64,000 nucleotides of DNA, from NCBI RefSeq assembly GCF_000423085.1, contig NZ_AUHH01000009.1, forward strand, positions 107,780 to 171,779. The letters run 5' to 3'. Below the pieces are notes generated by a model that made no database searches, was not told the origin of the DNA, and saw nothing but the letters and a program-made list of their open reading frames with translations. The position numbers and the translations under genes are program-made. Positions 1 to 9,232 of the stretch are shown here, piece after piece; within the stretch, counting starts at the first letter, position 1; the number at the start of each line of letters is the position of its first letter. Source of the DNA: Granulicoccus phenolivorans DSM 17626 = NBRC 107789 = JCM 15570. GTDB taxonomy: Bacteria; Actinomycetota; Actinomycetes; Propionibacteriales; Propionibacteriaceae.

Positions 1-125
1 TGACTGGAGCAGAACGGCTGATTTCGAAATCTGGTGCACCGAAAACGACGGTGCGGTCGTCGGGTCGGCCGGCAGGTGGGCCAGTGCGCATCCGGGCAGC
101 GGGCACAAGTGTCGGACCGGCCGAC

Positions 126-131
126 TAGGGT
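126..131 (+). promoter_or_regulatory. -10 box (TAGGGT) of a leaderless dnaX transcript
   Basis: TAGGGT lies 7 nt before the GTG at 139, the spacing at which transcription would begin on the start codon itself. No Shine-Dalgarno sequence precedes that GTG. The first 125 bases of the window show a GC-rich hairpin (GCACC/GGTGC arms near 40-56) and nothing else I can name. Confidence 0.6.
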
Positions 132-138
132 GCAGCTT

Positions 139-2751
139 GTGGATCCCGAGGAAGATGACGATCAGCTCGACGAGTACGGCTTCGAGCCCTCGTTCGAGCA
201 AGACGGACCGTCTCTGCTGGGGGACGAACCGGACGAACCGGAGGACGCCCCCGACCCCGCGGCCGAATCCGACCCGGAGCCCGCACCCGCGCCCCCGACC
301 GACTCGGTAGCGACCCCGCCCGCCGCAGCGACGCACCGGACGGAGCCGCCGCGCGAGGCACCCCTGGCGCTGTACCGGCGCTATCGGCCGGACACCTTCG
401 AAGAGGTGATCGGCCAGGAGCACGTCACCAAGCCGCTGCAGCGTGCCCTGGCGAACAACCGGGTCAACCACGCCTACCTGTTCTCCGGTCCGCGCGGCTG
501 TGGCAAGACCACTTCCGCGCGGATCCTGGCCCGCTGCCTGAACTGCGAGCAGGGCCCGACCCCGACGCCGTGCGGGGAGTGCGAGTCCTGTCGCGAGCTC
601 GCCACCGGTGGTCCGGGCTCGCTGGATGTGATCGAGATCGACGCCGCCTCGCACGGTGGCGTGGACGATGCCCGCGACCTGCGGGAGAAGGCGTTCTTCG
701 CCCCGGTCAAGGCCCGCTTCAAGGTCTACATCGTCGACGAGGCACACATGGTGACCCCGGCCGGCTTCAACGCCCTGCTGAAGGTCGTGGAGGAGCCGCC
801 GCCGCATGTGAAGTTCATCTTCGCCACCACCGAGCCGGAGAAGGTGATCGGCACGATCCGATCCCGGACCCATCACTACCCGTTCCGGCTGGTGCCGCCG
901 AAGGTGCTCGGTGGCTACCTCGGGGAGATCTGCCGGTCCGAGGGGATCGCGATCGAGCAGAGCGTGCTGCCCCTGGTGGTCCGGGCCGGCGCCGGGTCGG
1001 TCCGCGATTCGCTCTCGGTGCTCGACCAGTTGCTCGGTGGGGCCGCCGAGCAGGGCGTCAGCTACGACCAGGCGACCGGACTGCTCGGCTTCACCCCCGA
1101 TTCCCTGCTCGACGCGATGCTGGACGCCTTCGCCGCCGGTGATGCCTCGAGTGTGTTCAGCACGATCGACCGAGTGATCGAGATCGGCCAGGATCCCAAG
1201 CGGTTCGCCGAAGACCTGCTGCAGCGGCTGCGGGATCTGGTCATCTTCGCCGCGGTGCCGGACGCGATCGCGGCCGGCCTGATCGACGCGGCCGAGGATC
1301 AGACCGAGCGGTACCGGGCGCAGACCGCCCAACTCGGCGTCGGGGAACTGACCCGCGCCGCCGAGGTGCTGGCGACCGGCCTCACCGAGATGCGCGGCAC
1401 CACTGCACCCCGGCTGCACCTGGAACTCATGTGTGCCCGGGTCCTGCTGCCCGGGGCAGACGCGGGGGATCGGGGTGTCCACGCCCGACTGGACCGACTC
1501 GAGCGGCGCGTCGGCATGGACGGTGCCCCCGGGGCCGCCGAACCGGCGCTGACCGCTCCGATCTCGGCCCCGCCGCCCGCTGTGACCCCGGCCGCTCCGG
1601 CCCCGGCTGCTCAGGTACCGTTTGCCGCGCCGGTGCCCCCGAGCGCGGCCGTGCCGAGCCCGGCCCCGGCGGCACCCGAGCCCGCTCGCCGACCGGCTCC
1701 GGCACCTCGCCCCGCGGCGACCGCCCCTGAGCCGGTGGCGCGCCCCACCGCCCCGGCCCACCCGGTCCGCGAACCGGAGCCCGCGCCGGCAGCACCGGCG
1801 GCCGGACCGGGTCCCGCCGCTGCCGCCGAGCAGCCGGCCGGTGCGGGGCCGACGCTGGCCGATGTACGCCGGCTGTGGCCCGACGTCCTGGAAACCCTCA
1901 AGGGGATGCGTCGCTTCGCCTGGATCCTGATCAGCCAGAACGCCCAGGTGGGCGGAGTCCACGACGGGGTGCTCACCCTGATGCTGCGCAACGACGGGGC
2001 CCGGGATCGCTTCCATCGCGGCGGCAATGAGACCGTGCTGCGCGAGGCGTTGATCCAGGTGATGGGCGTCGATCTGCGGATCGAGGCCGTGGTGGAAGGG
2101 ACAACCGCACCCCAGGGCGGGTCGGGCCGGGGCCCACAGGCCCGCCAGTCGGGTCCGGCCCCGCGGCAACCTGCCCCGGCACCCACACCGGACGCACCCG
2201 CGCCGATGGATCGGCAGCCGGAGCAGTCCCGCCCCGCGCCGCCGCAGCCCGCGCCGCAGCAGCCCGCGCCGCAGCAGCCCGCACCGCAGCAGCCCGCACC
2301 CCAGCAGGGCGGGCCCGCAGCAGCGCCGCCCGCACCGCCACAGCGGGTCCCGGCGCAATCACAGCGGGAGCCCGGTCACCGAACCGGACCCGAGCCGACC
2401 GACCCCCCGGTCCGCGGGACCCGCACCGGCCCGGCGAATCGTCGCCCGGCCGCCCCCCATCAGGTCGAACCGCCGCCCTACGACGAGGAGCCACCACCCC
2501 CGGAGGATGAGCCCCCTTTCGTTGATCCCGGCCCGCCGACCAGGCCCGCGGCGCCCCACCGGGACTCAGCCGGGGCCAGGTCCGCCATTCGTCCGATGGC
2601 GGCCGCGCGACCGCGTACGCCCACCCCCGACCCGGAGCCCGAGGTCGAACCCGACCGCAACGACACCACCGTCGAGGGGGACAACGAATCGACCGCCGAA
2701 CTCCTGGCCCGCCACCTCGGTGCCGAACTCATCGAGGAGGATGTTGTCTGA
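139..2751 (+). CDS. dnaX: DNA polymerase III subunit gamma/tau
   Basis: Clamp-loader ATPase of the replicative polymerase. The AAA+ core shows LYRRYRP, Walker A GPRGCGKTT (about residues 117-125), a zinc-binding Cys cluster (CLNC then CGECESC), DEAH-like VDEAHM, and the SRT sensor region. About 870 aa; the second half is long Pro/Ala/Gln-rich linker with a tau-like folded segment near residues 570-650 (nt 1850-2100) and an acidic C-terminal tail. The reading frame stays open back to position 34, but the start is placed at GTG 139 because of the leaderless -10 box. The upstream extension is basic and unlike DnaX. It is followed by ybaB and recR, the classic dnaX-ybaB-recR order. Confidence 0.93.
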   Translation: MDPEEDDDQLDEYGFEPSFEQDGPSLLGDEPDEPEDAPDPAAESDPEPAPAPPTDSVATPPAAATHRTEPPREAPLALYRRYRPDTFEEVIGQEHVTKPLQRALANNRVNHAYLFSGPRGCGKTTSARILARCLNCEQGPTPTPCGECESCRELATGGPGSLDVIEIDAASHGGVDDARDLREKAFFAPVKARFKVYIVDEAHMVTPAGFNALLKVVEEPPPHVKFIFATTEPEKVIGTIRSRTHHYPFRLVPPKVLGGYLGEICRSEGIAIEQSVLPLVVRAGAGSVRDSLSVLDQLLGGAAEQGVSYDQATGLLGFTPDSLLDAMLDAFAAGDASSVFSTIDRVIEIGQDPKRFAEDLLQRLRDLVIFAAVPDAIAAGLIDAAEDQTERYRAQTAQLGVGELTRAAEVLATGLTEMRGTTAPRLHLELMCARVLLPGADAGDRGVHARLDRLERRVGMDGAPGAAEPALTAPISAPPPAVTPAAPAPAAQVPFAAPVPPSAAVPSPAPAAPEPARRPAPAPRPAATAPEPVARPTAPAHPVREPEPAPAAPAAGPGPAAAAEQPAGAGPTLADVRRLWPDVLETLKGMRRFAWILISQNAQVGGVHDGVLTLMLRNDGARDRFHRGGNETVLREALIQVMGVDLRIEAVVEGTTAPQGGSGRGPQARQSGPAPRQPAPAPTPDAPAPMDRQPEQSRPAPPQPAPQQPAPQQPAPQQPAPQQGGPAAAPPAPPQRVPAQSQREPGHRTGPEPTDPPVRGTRTGPANRRPAAPHQVEPPPYDEEPPPPEDEPPFVDPGPPTRPAAPHRDSAGARSAIRPMAAARPRTPTPDPEPEVEPDRNDTTVEGDNESTAELLARHLGAELIEEDVV

Positions 2752-2838
2752 GCCAGCGCCTACTCTGGGTGCAGCCAGATCCGTCTGCCTACCCGAACCG
2801 ACAGATCCGCCGGATCCCCGACCCATGGAGAAACGCTC

Positions 2839-3156
2839 ATGATGCCCGAGAACCTCGACATGAACGCCCTGCTCGCCCAGGCCCAGCAGATGCAGGCCCA
2901 GATGGCCAAGGCCCAGCAGGAACTGGCCGAGTCCAAGTTCAGCGGATCCGCCGGCGGCGGCCTGGTCACCGCTGAGGTCACCGGCGACGCCGAACTGGTC
3001 GCGCTGACCATCAAGCCCGAGGCCTGCGATCCCGAGGACACCGAATCCCTGGCCGACCTGATCATCGCCGCCGTCCGCGACGCCCAGGCCCAGATGCGTG
3101 CCCTGGCCCAGGCGAAGTTCTCCGGGATGCCCGGGATGGACGGCTTCGGGCTCTGA
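2839..3156 (+). CDS. ybaB: YbaB/EbfC family nucleoid-associated protein
   Basis: Small DNA-binding protein of the YbaB/EbfC family, usually encoded between dnaX and recR as here. 105 aa. The N-terminus is a Gln-rich helix (LLAQAQQMQAQMAKAQQEL), followed by the GGGLVTAEVTGD strand region and the conserved DLIIAAVRDA helix. A GGAG lies 8 nt before ATG 2839; a second ATG follows immediately at 2842. Members form dimers that bind and bend DNA; the link to recombination is by gene order. Confidence 0.93.
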   Translation: MMPENLDMNALLAQAQQMQAQMAKAQQELAESKFSGSAGGGLVTAEVTGDAELVALTIKPEACDPEDTESLADLIIAAVRDAQAQMRALAQAKFSGMPGMDGFGL

Positions 3157-3218
3157 TCCCACCCCGGCCGGCCGCCCCCGCGCGGCCGGCCACATCCGTT
3201 TGACCGAGAACGAGGTTT

Positions 3219-3818
3219 GTGTTGTACGAGGGTCCCGTCCAGGATTTGATCGACGAACTCGGGCGGCTGCCCGGGGTGGGGCCCAAGAGCGCCCAGCGGA
3301 TTGCGTTCCACCTGCTCGCCGCCGACGCCGAGGACGTGGAGCGCCTGGCCGACACATTGCGCCGGGTCAAGGAGAAGGTCCGCTACTGCGAGGTCTGTTT
3401 CAACGTCTCCCAGGAGGAGCGCTGCCGGGTCTGCCGTGATCCACGCCGCGACCCGACCATGATCTGCGTGGTCGAGGAGTCCAAGGACGTGGTCGCGATC
3501 GAGCGGACCAACGAGTTCCGCGGCACCTATCACGTCCTGGGCGGCGCCATCAGCCCGATCGACGGGATCGGCCCGGGCGACCTGCATGTCCGCGAACTGA
3601 TGCAGCGGCTGGCCGACGGCACCGTCACCGAGGTCATCCTGGCCACCGACCCCAATCTCGAGGGGGAGGCCACCGCCACCTTCCTGAGCCGGATGCTGGC
3701 CTCCTTCGAGGACATTCGGGTCACCCGGCTGGCGTCCGGGCTGCCGGTGGGCGGCGACCTCGAGTACGCCGACGAGGTCACGCTCGGACGGGCGTTCTCC
3801 GGACGCCGGGTGCTCTGA
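3219..3818 (+). CDS. recR: Recombination mediator RecR
   Basis: RecR of the RecFOR pathway, which helps load RecA at gaps. 199 aa, the usual size. It has the N-terminal helix-hairpin-helix ([14 protein letters not shown]), a C4 zinc finger (C57, C60, C69, C72), and a Toprim domain containing [11 protein letters not shown]. The start is GTG 3219 behind a GAACGAGG purine tract. It ends the dnaX-ybaB-recR operon. Confidence 0.95.
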   Translation: MLYEGPVQDLIDELGRLPGVGPKSAQRIAFHLLAADAEDVERLADTLRRVKEKVRYCEVCFNVSQEERCRVCRDPRRDPTMICVVEESKDVVAIERTNEFRGTYHVLGGAISPIDGIGPGDLHVRELMQRLADGTVTEVILATDPNLEGEATATFLSRMLASFEDIRVTRLASGLPVGGDLEYADEVTLGRAFSGRRVL

Positions 3819-3905
3819 GCGCCCGCACGGCCGCCGCCGGGATTCGCCTTAGCAACCGGACAGTAGTTTTCACCCGCATAAATTGAGGGCCTTCGGGTGG
3901 CATAA

Positions 3906-3975
3906 GCGCAAATTTGCTGGCTAGGGTTCGTGCGCGTGGCAGCGGTTGCCACACATTTGCGCAAAGGAAATCTCG
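3906..3975 (+). promoter_or_regulatory. AT-richer promoter and inverted repeats upstream of the Tat-exported protein
   Basis: A -10 box TAGGGT is at 3922-3927. It is flanked by an inverted repeat, GCGCAAAT at 3906-3913 and ATTTGCGC at 3955-3962, with a smaller GTGGCA/TGCCAC hairpin between them. The right arm abuts the ribosome binding site AAAGGAA at 3963-3969. The 5' arm lies before the expected transcription start, so a protein operator is more likely than an RNA stem. Confidence 0.45.
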
Positions 3976-5694
3976 GTGGACCAACGAAGTGATGTTCACG
4001 GTTCTGACGCGACAGGAAATCCGGCCCGGCCCGGAGTCTCGCGGCGTACGGTCGTCGCCGGCGTGGCCTGGGCCACTCCGGCAGTGATCGTCTCCAGCAC
4101 CCTGCCTGCGGTGGCGGCCAGCCCGGGCCGCCCGTGTGATGCCGTCACCTATACCCAGATCCATGCCGCGGCCCAGTTTCTCAGCGGGACGTTGCTCGGC
4201 ACGCGCCTGAGCCAGGTCTTCGACGACCCGAGCTGGACCGGCGCCTCCCTCGCCCAGGTGCGGGGCCTGAAGGTCTCGACCATTCCGCCGGCAGCGCCGG
4301 TGGCCGACCCGACCAGTGCCCAGCAGGTCACCACGGCGTCGGGCCCGGCGTACCGGATGCCGTTGGATGTCGATGCCCTCGGGGCGGTCCAGGTCACCGC
4401 GGGTATCCCGCTGGGGAACCTGATCCGGACCGATCTCGGTGTGCTGAACCAGTTCGCCCAGGCCCTGGCGAACGGGCGGGCCGTCGGCTCGACCGGGGCG
4501 GTGGACAACAGCAGCGGCGCGATCGACCTGAGCAACACCGCCCGGTCCACCACATACGCCAGCATCAACCTGAAGAACCTGCTCAACGAGGCGCTCAGCG
4601 GGGGACTGGCCGGGCTGGGCAGCGGGGTCTCCGAGATCACCGATCTCACCCTGAACGTCGGAGCCGTGGCCGGCCGGGCGTACGAACAGGACTGTGCGGT
4701 CTGCATCACCCGGGACTACCTGCTGGCCTGGCTCCGCCTGGCCCTCGATTCGCCGCTGATCGGTGCGGTCACCAGCGGGCTGGAAAGCACCCTGAACACC
4801 GTGATCGGCGAAAGCGGCGTGGTCAACTCACTCCTCAGCGACCTGACCAGCGCCCTCAGCCTGCTCGGCATCGACGCCACCGCCCAGCCGTCGATCACCA
4901 CCGACTACACCGGAGCCGGCGACCTGCTGCCCGACAGCGACCTCGTCGACCTCCGCCTGGGGTCGGCGCAACCGCTGACCATCGATATCGGTGCCCTGCT
5001 CGGGGGCGCGTACCGGCCGGACGGGACCAACTCCGCCCTCAACGGGCTCGCCCCGAATACCAGCCTGGTGGTCAACCCGAGCGCGATCACCAACACCGTG
5101 ACCGAACTCGGCAAGCTCGCCGCCAACCTGACCGGCAGCACCGGCGCCTCGACCGGAATCACGGCCACCGACACGATCCGGGTCAAGCTGGTACTGAACC
5201 TGAGCGCCCCGCTGCTGGGTACTGCCGCGATCACCGTCGATGACACCCTGACCAAGATCATCGCCGGCGACTTCACCCCCAGCACGACCGGCAGTGCCGG
5301 CATCATCGGACTGCTGACCGCGTTCCTGTCCGGCACCCTGAAGACCACCCTGCGGACCCTCGGTGGCACCATCCGCGACCTGCTGGCCAGTCAGGCCGTG
5401 ACCACCACCGTCAACACGGCTGTCACGAACCTGTCCTCCGTCGTGGGCGCGCTGCTGAACGCGCTGTTCATCACCCCCGGGGTGCTGCAACTGACCGCCA
5501 ATGCGCAGAACGATCCGCAGATCGCCTGCCAACCGCCGGGCAATGCCGGCGCCGAGCCGGCGGACTGGGCCGGTCTCGCCGACGGGGAGTACGACGTCGC
5601 CGCCCTGCGGATCGGGGTGCTGAATGCGCTCAGCGACAAGCTGGTCACGCTCTACCTGGCCCGGGGTGCGGTCGGTCCGATCGCGCACCTGTGA
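3976..5694 (+). CDS. Tat-exported surface protein, choice-of-anchor G type
   Basis: 572 aa. The N-terminus is a twin-arginine signal: SRRTVVAG at residues 22-29, then a hydrophobic stretch ending in AVAASPG. The mature part is rich in Ser, Thr, Leu and Asp with repeated amphipathic beta-like segments such as LNLSAPLLGTAAI. This resembles the actinobacterial choice-of-anchor G family of secreted wall proteins. Only one cysteine pair region is seen (EQDCAVCITRDY). The start is GTG 3976 because AAAGGAA sits just before it; an in-frame ATG at 3946 lacks such a site. Monocistronic, bounded by a promoter and a terminator. Function unknown. Confidence 0.7.
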   Translation: MDQRSDVHGSDATGNPARPGVSRRTVVAGVAWATPAVIVSSTLPAVAASPGRPCDAVTYTQIHAAAQFLSGTLLGTRLSQVFDDPSWTGASLAQVRGLKVSTIPPAAPVADPTSAQQVTTASGPAYRMPLDVDALGAVQVTAGIPLGNLIRTDLGVLNQFAQALANGRAVGSTGAVDNSSGAIDLSNTARSTTYASINLKNLLNEALSGGLAGLGSGVSEITDLTLNVGAVAGRAYEQDCAVCITRDYLLAWLRLALDSPLIGAVTSGLESTLNTVIGESGVVNSLLSDLTSALSLLGIDATAQPSITTDYTGAGDLLPDSDLVDLRLGSAQPLTIDIGALLGGAYRPDGTNSALNGLAPNTSLVVNPSAITNTVTELGKLAANLTGSTGASTGITATDTIRVKLVLNLSAPLLGTAAITVDDTLTKIIAGDFTPSTTGSAGIIGLLTAFLSGTLKTTLRTLGGTIRDLLASQAVTTTVNTAVTNLSSVVGALLNALFITPGVLQLTANAQNDPQIACQPPGNAGAEPADWAGLADGEYDVAALRIGVLNALSDKLVTLYLARGAVGPIAHL

Positions 5695-5725
5695 GCTGAC
5701 CGCCACCGGCGTACGCCGGACCCCA

Positions 5726-5757
5726 CCGGGGGCGTGCCGATGCCGGTACGCCCCCGG
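5726..5757 (+). terminator. GC-rich hairpin after the surface-protein gene
   Basis: The arms CCGGGGGCGT and ACGCCCCCGG pair nearly perfectly around a short loop. No T tract follows, as is common for actinobacterial terminators. Confidence 0.6.
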
Positions 5758-5818
5758 ATCCGTCCCGGGACCACGCCGGCCGGGCCGCAGCGGACTACCC
5801 GTCTTCGGATCAGCGCAC

Positions 5819-5824
5819 TACAAT
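5819..5824 (+). promoter_or_regulatory. -10 box of the ileS leader
   Basis: TACAAT matches the TANNNT -10 consensus and lies just before the first helix of the T-box leader. No clear -35 element is visible. Confidence 0.5.
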
Positions 5825-5830
5825 GGCGCC

Positions 5831-6014
5831 GTCGCACGGCATTGATGGGGCCATCACCTCGGAGCTGCCGGAAGAACGGCACCGCTCGGTGCTCACTAGA
5901 CCCGGCCGCGACAGGCTTGAGTGGGCCGGTTCCCGGCCAACGAGGGTGGTACCGCGGGCCCTGCCGGCTCGTCCCTCGACGTTCGACTCCACCCTTCGTT
6001 GAACCCGAGGACCG
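5831..6014 (+). promoter_or_regulatory. T-box riboswitch controlling ileS translation
   Basis: The 5' leader contains the T-box core AGGGTGGTACCGCGG at 5943-5957. Its TGGT bulge would pair with an ACCA tRNA 3' end. The flanking GAGGG (5942-5946) and CCCTC (5973-5977) close the antisequestrator helix. An ATC at 5853-5855 in the first stem region fits an isoleucine specifier. There is no terminator with a T tract, and the leader runs straight into the ribosome binding site GAGG at 6007-6010. Control is therefore expected at translation initiation, the usual actinobacterial arrangement. The exact pairing of the sequestering helix is inferred. Confidence 0.88.
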
Positions 6015-9000
6015 ATGACCGCCAATCGCTACCGCAGCGTCCCCGCCCAGATCGATCTGCCCGCCATGGAGCGGGAGATCCTGCAGTTGTGGGAGCAGCA
6101 GGACACCTTCGAGAAGTCGCTGGCGCGGACTGCCGACGGCGAGCCGTGGACCTTCTACGAGGGACCGCCCACCGCGAACGGGATGCCCGGTACCCACCAC
6201 ATCGAGGCCCGGGTCTTCAAGGACCTGTTCCCCCGCTTCCGCACCATGCAGGGCCGCTTCGTCGACCGCAAGGCGGGCTGGGACTGCCACGGTCTGCCGG
6301 TCGAGCTCGCGGTGGAGAAGGAACTCGGGATCAACGGCAAGCCCGAGATCGAGGCGTACGGCGTGGAGGCCTTCAACGCGAAGTGTCGCGAGTCGGTCAC
6401 CCGCCACGTGGATGCCTTCGCCGCGCTGACCGAGCGGATGGCGTACTGGGTCAACATGGACGACGCGTACTGGACGATGAAGCCGTCCTACATCGAGTCG
6501 GAGTGGTGGGCGCTCAAGCAGATCTTCGAGAAGGGCTGGCTGACCGAGGAGCAGCGGGTCGCCCCGTACTGCCCGCGCTGCGGTACCACCTTGTCCGACC
6601 ACGAGCTGGCCCAGGGCTACGAGGACGTCCACGACGAGACGGTGTACGCCCGCTTCCCGCTCACCTCCGGCCCGTACGCCGGCACCGCGGACCTGATGAT
6701 CTGGACCACCACCCCGTGGACGCTGATCGCGAACGCGCTGGTCGCGGTCGGGCCGGAGCTGACCTACGTGACCGCCACCGACGGCGAGTCCACCCTGATC
6801 ATCGCCGAAGAGGCCGTCGAGCACCTGCTCGGCGAAGGCTGGACGGTCCAGGACCGGTTCACCGGCGCGGAGATGGTCGGCTGGACCTACCAGCGTCCCT
6901 TCGAGGTGATGGAGCAGCCCGGAACGGCCCATTTCGTGGTCGCCGAGGACTACGTCACCACCGGCGAGGGCACCGGCCTGGTGCACCAGGCGATGGCCTT
7001 CGGTGCCGATGACTACCAGTCCTGCAAGCGCAACGGGATCGAGTTCGTCAACCCGATCGGACCCGACGGGCGGTTCTACGAGGGGCTGGGCCTGGTCTCG
7101 GGAGTCTTCTTCAAGGACGCCGACGACATCATCCTGGAGAACCTGCGGCATCGGGGCCTGGCCTTCAAGACCGTGGTGCACGAGCACGCCTACCCGCACT
7201 GCTGGCGCTGCCACACCCGGCTGCTCTACTACGCCCAGCCGTCCTGGTACATCCGCACCACCCAGTTCAAGGACGCCCTGCTGCGGGAGAACGAGGCGAC
7301 CAACTGGTACCCGGAGACCATCAAATGGGGCCGCTACGGCGACTGGCTGAAGAACAACGTCGACTGGGCGCTGTCGCGCACCCGCTACTGGGGTACGCCG
7401 CTGCCGATCTGGCGCAACGACGTCGACCCGACCCGGATCGTATGTGTCGGATCCCTGGCCGAACTCGGTGAACTGGCCGGGCGGGACCTGACCGGATTCG
7501 ACCCGCACCGCCCGTTCATCGACGAGGTCACCTTCACCCAGCCGGGCGTGCCGGGCACCTTCCGCCGCGTCCCGGAGGTGATCGACGCCTGGTTCGATTC
7601 CGGCTCGATGCCGTTCGCGCAGTGGGGCTACCCGTACGCCGAGGGCTCGCAGGAGAAGTTCGAGAAGCACTTCCCGGCCGACTTCATCTGTGAGGCGACC
7701 GACCAGACCCGCGGCTGGTTCTACTCCCAGATGGCGGTCAACACCGCGGTGTTCGACCAGAACGACTACCGCAATGTGCTGTGCCTGGGTCACATCATGG
7801 CCGAGGACGGCCGCAAGATGTCCAAGCACCTGGGCAACATCCTGGAGCCGATGCCGCTGATGGACCGGCACGGCGCCGACGCGGTGCGCTGGTTCATGGC
7901 CTGCTCCGGGTCCCCGTGGATGGCCCGTCGGGTCGGGGACACCACGATCCAGGAGACCGTGCGCAAGGTCCTGCTGACCTACTGGAACACCGTCGCGTTC
8001 CATGCGCTGTACGCAGGCGTGAACGACTGGACCCCGACCGGTTCGGCCCCCGCGGTCGCCGATCGCCCGGTGCTGGATCGCTGGCTGGTCTCGGTGACCC
8101 AGGTCCTGGTACGCGAGGTGACCGCGGCGCTGGAGGACTTCGACACCCAGCGCACCGGCACCCTGCTGCAGAAGTTCGTCGACGACCTGTCCAACTGGTA
8201 TGTCCGGCGCTCCCGCCGGCGCTTCTGGGCCGGCGACCCGGCTGCTCTGTGGACCCTGCACGAGGTGCTGCACACCGTGACCCGGCTGATGGCGCCGCTG
8301 ATCCCGTTCATCACCGAACGCGTCTGGCAGGACCTGTTCGTCGCCGCCGATCCCGCCGAGGTGGAGTCGGTGCACCTGTCGACCTGGCCGGTGGCGGAGG
8401 AATCGCTGATCAGCGAGGACCTCGATGCCGCGATGGAACTGACCCAACGCATCGTGGAGCTCGGTCGCTCGGCCCGCTCGGAGGCGAAGGTGAAGATCCG
8501 CCAGCCGCTGTCCCGGGCGCTGGTGCCGAGCGCGGCGTACGCCCAGCTGACCGATGAACTGCGCCAGGAGATCGCCGCAGAGCTGAACGTGGAGCGGATC
8601 GAGTCCTTCGCCTCGGCGGGCGACCTGGTCGACTACTCCGCGAAGGGCAACTTCCGCAGACTCGGCAAGCGGTTCGGCAAGCAGACCCCGCTGGTGGCGC
8701 AGGCGATCGCCGACGCCGATGCAGCCGCGCTGAACGATCAGCTGCGCGAGCACGGGAAGGCGATCGTGCAGGTGCCCGAGGTCGGCGAGGTCGAGGTCGG
8801 GCCCGATGAGGTCCTGCTGTCCGAGCGTCCGCGGGAGGGCTGGTCGGTGATCAACGACCAGGGCGAGACGATCGCGCTGGACCTGGAGCTGACCCCCGAA
8901 CTGGTCCGGGCCGGGCTGGCCCGGGAAGCGATCCGGCTGATCCAGGAGACCCGGAAGAACACCGGGCTCGAGGTCTCGGACCGGATCACCCTGCACTGGT

Positions 9001-9158
9001 CGGCGGAGGGGGAGATGGCCGAGGCGCTGCAGGCCCATGGCGCGCTGGTGGCCGATGAGGTGCTGGCCACCGAGACCGTCGAGGGGACGCCCAACGGCGA
9101 GTGGACCACCGACGCCGACCTGGGCCTGAGCATCCGGGTGGTGCGCGCCGAGGCGTGA
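6015..9158 (+). CDS. ileS: Isoleucyl-tRNA synthetase
   Basis: Class I aminoacyl-tRNA synthetase, 1047 aa. The HIGH-type motif reads GTHH (59-62) inside the PPTANGMPGTHH region, and the second signature KMSKH is at 601-605. The editing domain segment WTTTPWTL and the anticodon-binding C-terminal half are present. The length and the IKWGRYG segment fit the long eukaryote-like ileS clade seen in many actinobacteria. The upstream isoleucine T-box independently supports the specificity. Confidence 0.97.
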   Translation: MTANRYRSVPAQIDLPAMEREILQLWEQQDTFEKSLARTADGEPWTFYEGPPTANGMPGTHHIEARVFKDLFPRFRTMQGRFVDRKAGWDCHGLPVELAVEKELGINGKPEIEAYGVEAFNAKCRESVTRHVDAFAALTERMAYWVNMDDAYWTMKPSYIESEWWALKQIFEKGWLTEEQRVAPYCPRCGTTLSDHELAQGYEDVHDETVYARFPLTSGPYAGTADLMIWTTTPWTLIANALVAVGPELTYVTATDGESTLIIAEEAVEHLLGEGWTVQDRFTGAEMVGWTYQRPFEVMEQPGTAHFVVAEDYVTTGEGTGLVHQAMAFGADDYQSCKRNGIEFVNPIGPDGRFYEGLGLVSGVFFKDADDIILENLRHRGLAFKTVVHEHAYPHCWRCHTRLLYYAQPSWYIRTTQFKDALLRENEATNWYPETIKWGRYGDWLKNNVDWALSRTRYWGTPLPIWRNDVDPTRIVCVGSLAELGELAGRDLTGFDPHRPFIDEVTFTQPGVPGTFRRVPEVIDAWFDSGSMPFAQWGYPYAEGSQEKFEKHFPADFICEATDQTRGWFYSQMAVNTAVFDQNDYRNVLCLGHIMAEDGRKMSKHLGNILEPMPLMDRHGADAVRWFMACSGSPWMARRVGDTTIQETVRKVLLTYWNTVAFHALYAGVNDWTPTGSAPAVADRPVLDRWLVSVTQVLVREVTAALEDFDTQRTGTLLQKFVDDLSNWYVRRSRRRFWAGDPAALWTLHEVLHTVTRLMAPLIPFITERVWQDLFVAADPAEVESVHLSTWPVAEESLISEDLDAAMELTQRIVELGRSARSEAKVKIRQPLSRALVPSAAYAQLTDELRQEIAAELNVERIESFASAGDLVDYSAKGNFRRLGKRFGKQTPLVAQAIADADAAALNDQLREHGKAIVQVPEVGEVEVGPDEVLLSERPREGWSVINDQGETIALDLELTPELVRAGLAREAIRLIQETRKNTGLEVSDRITLHWSAEGEMAEALQAHGALVADEVLATETVEGTPNGEWTTDADLGLSIRVVRAEA

Positions 9159-9232
9159 CCGGTCCCGTCGAGCGGCGGACGAGGCGGCCTGCTGATGAGT
9201 AACCTGGAGGCTCAGCAGCAGGAGGGAGCACG

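Noticed and set aside
1..90. tRNA-Ser-like pattern (TTTCGAAATC followed by a GCACC/GGTGC hairpin)
   Set aside because: The anticodon stem does not pair and there is no T arm or acceptor stem.
34..138. Longer dnaX start
   Set aside because: The extra 35 residues are basic and unlike DnaX. The leaderless promoter at 126-131 places the start at 139.
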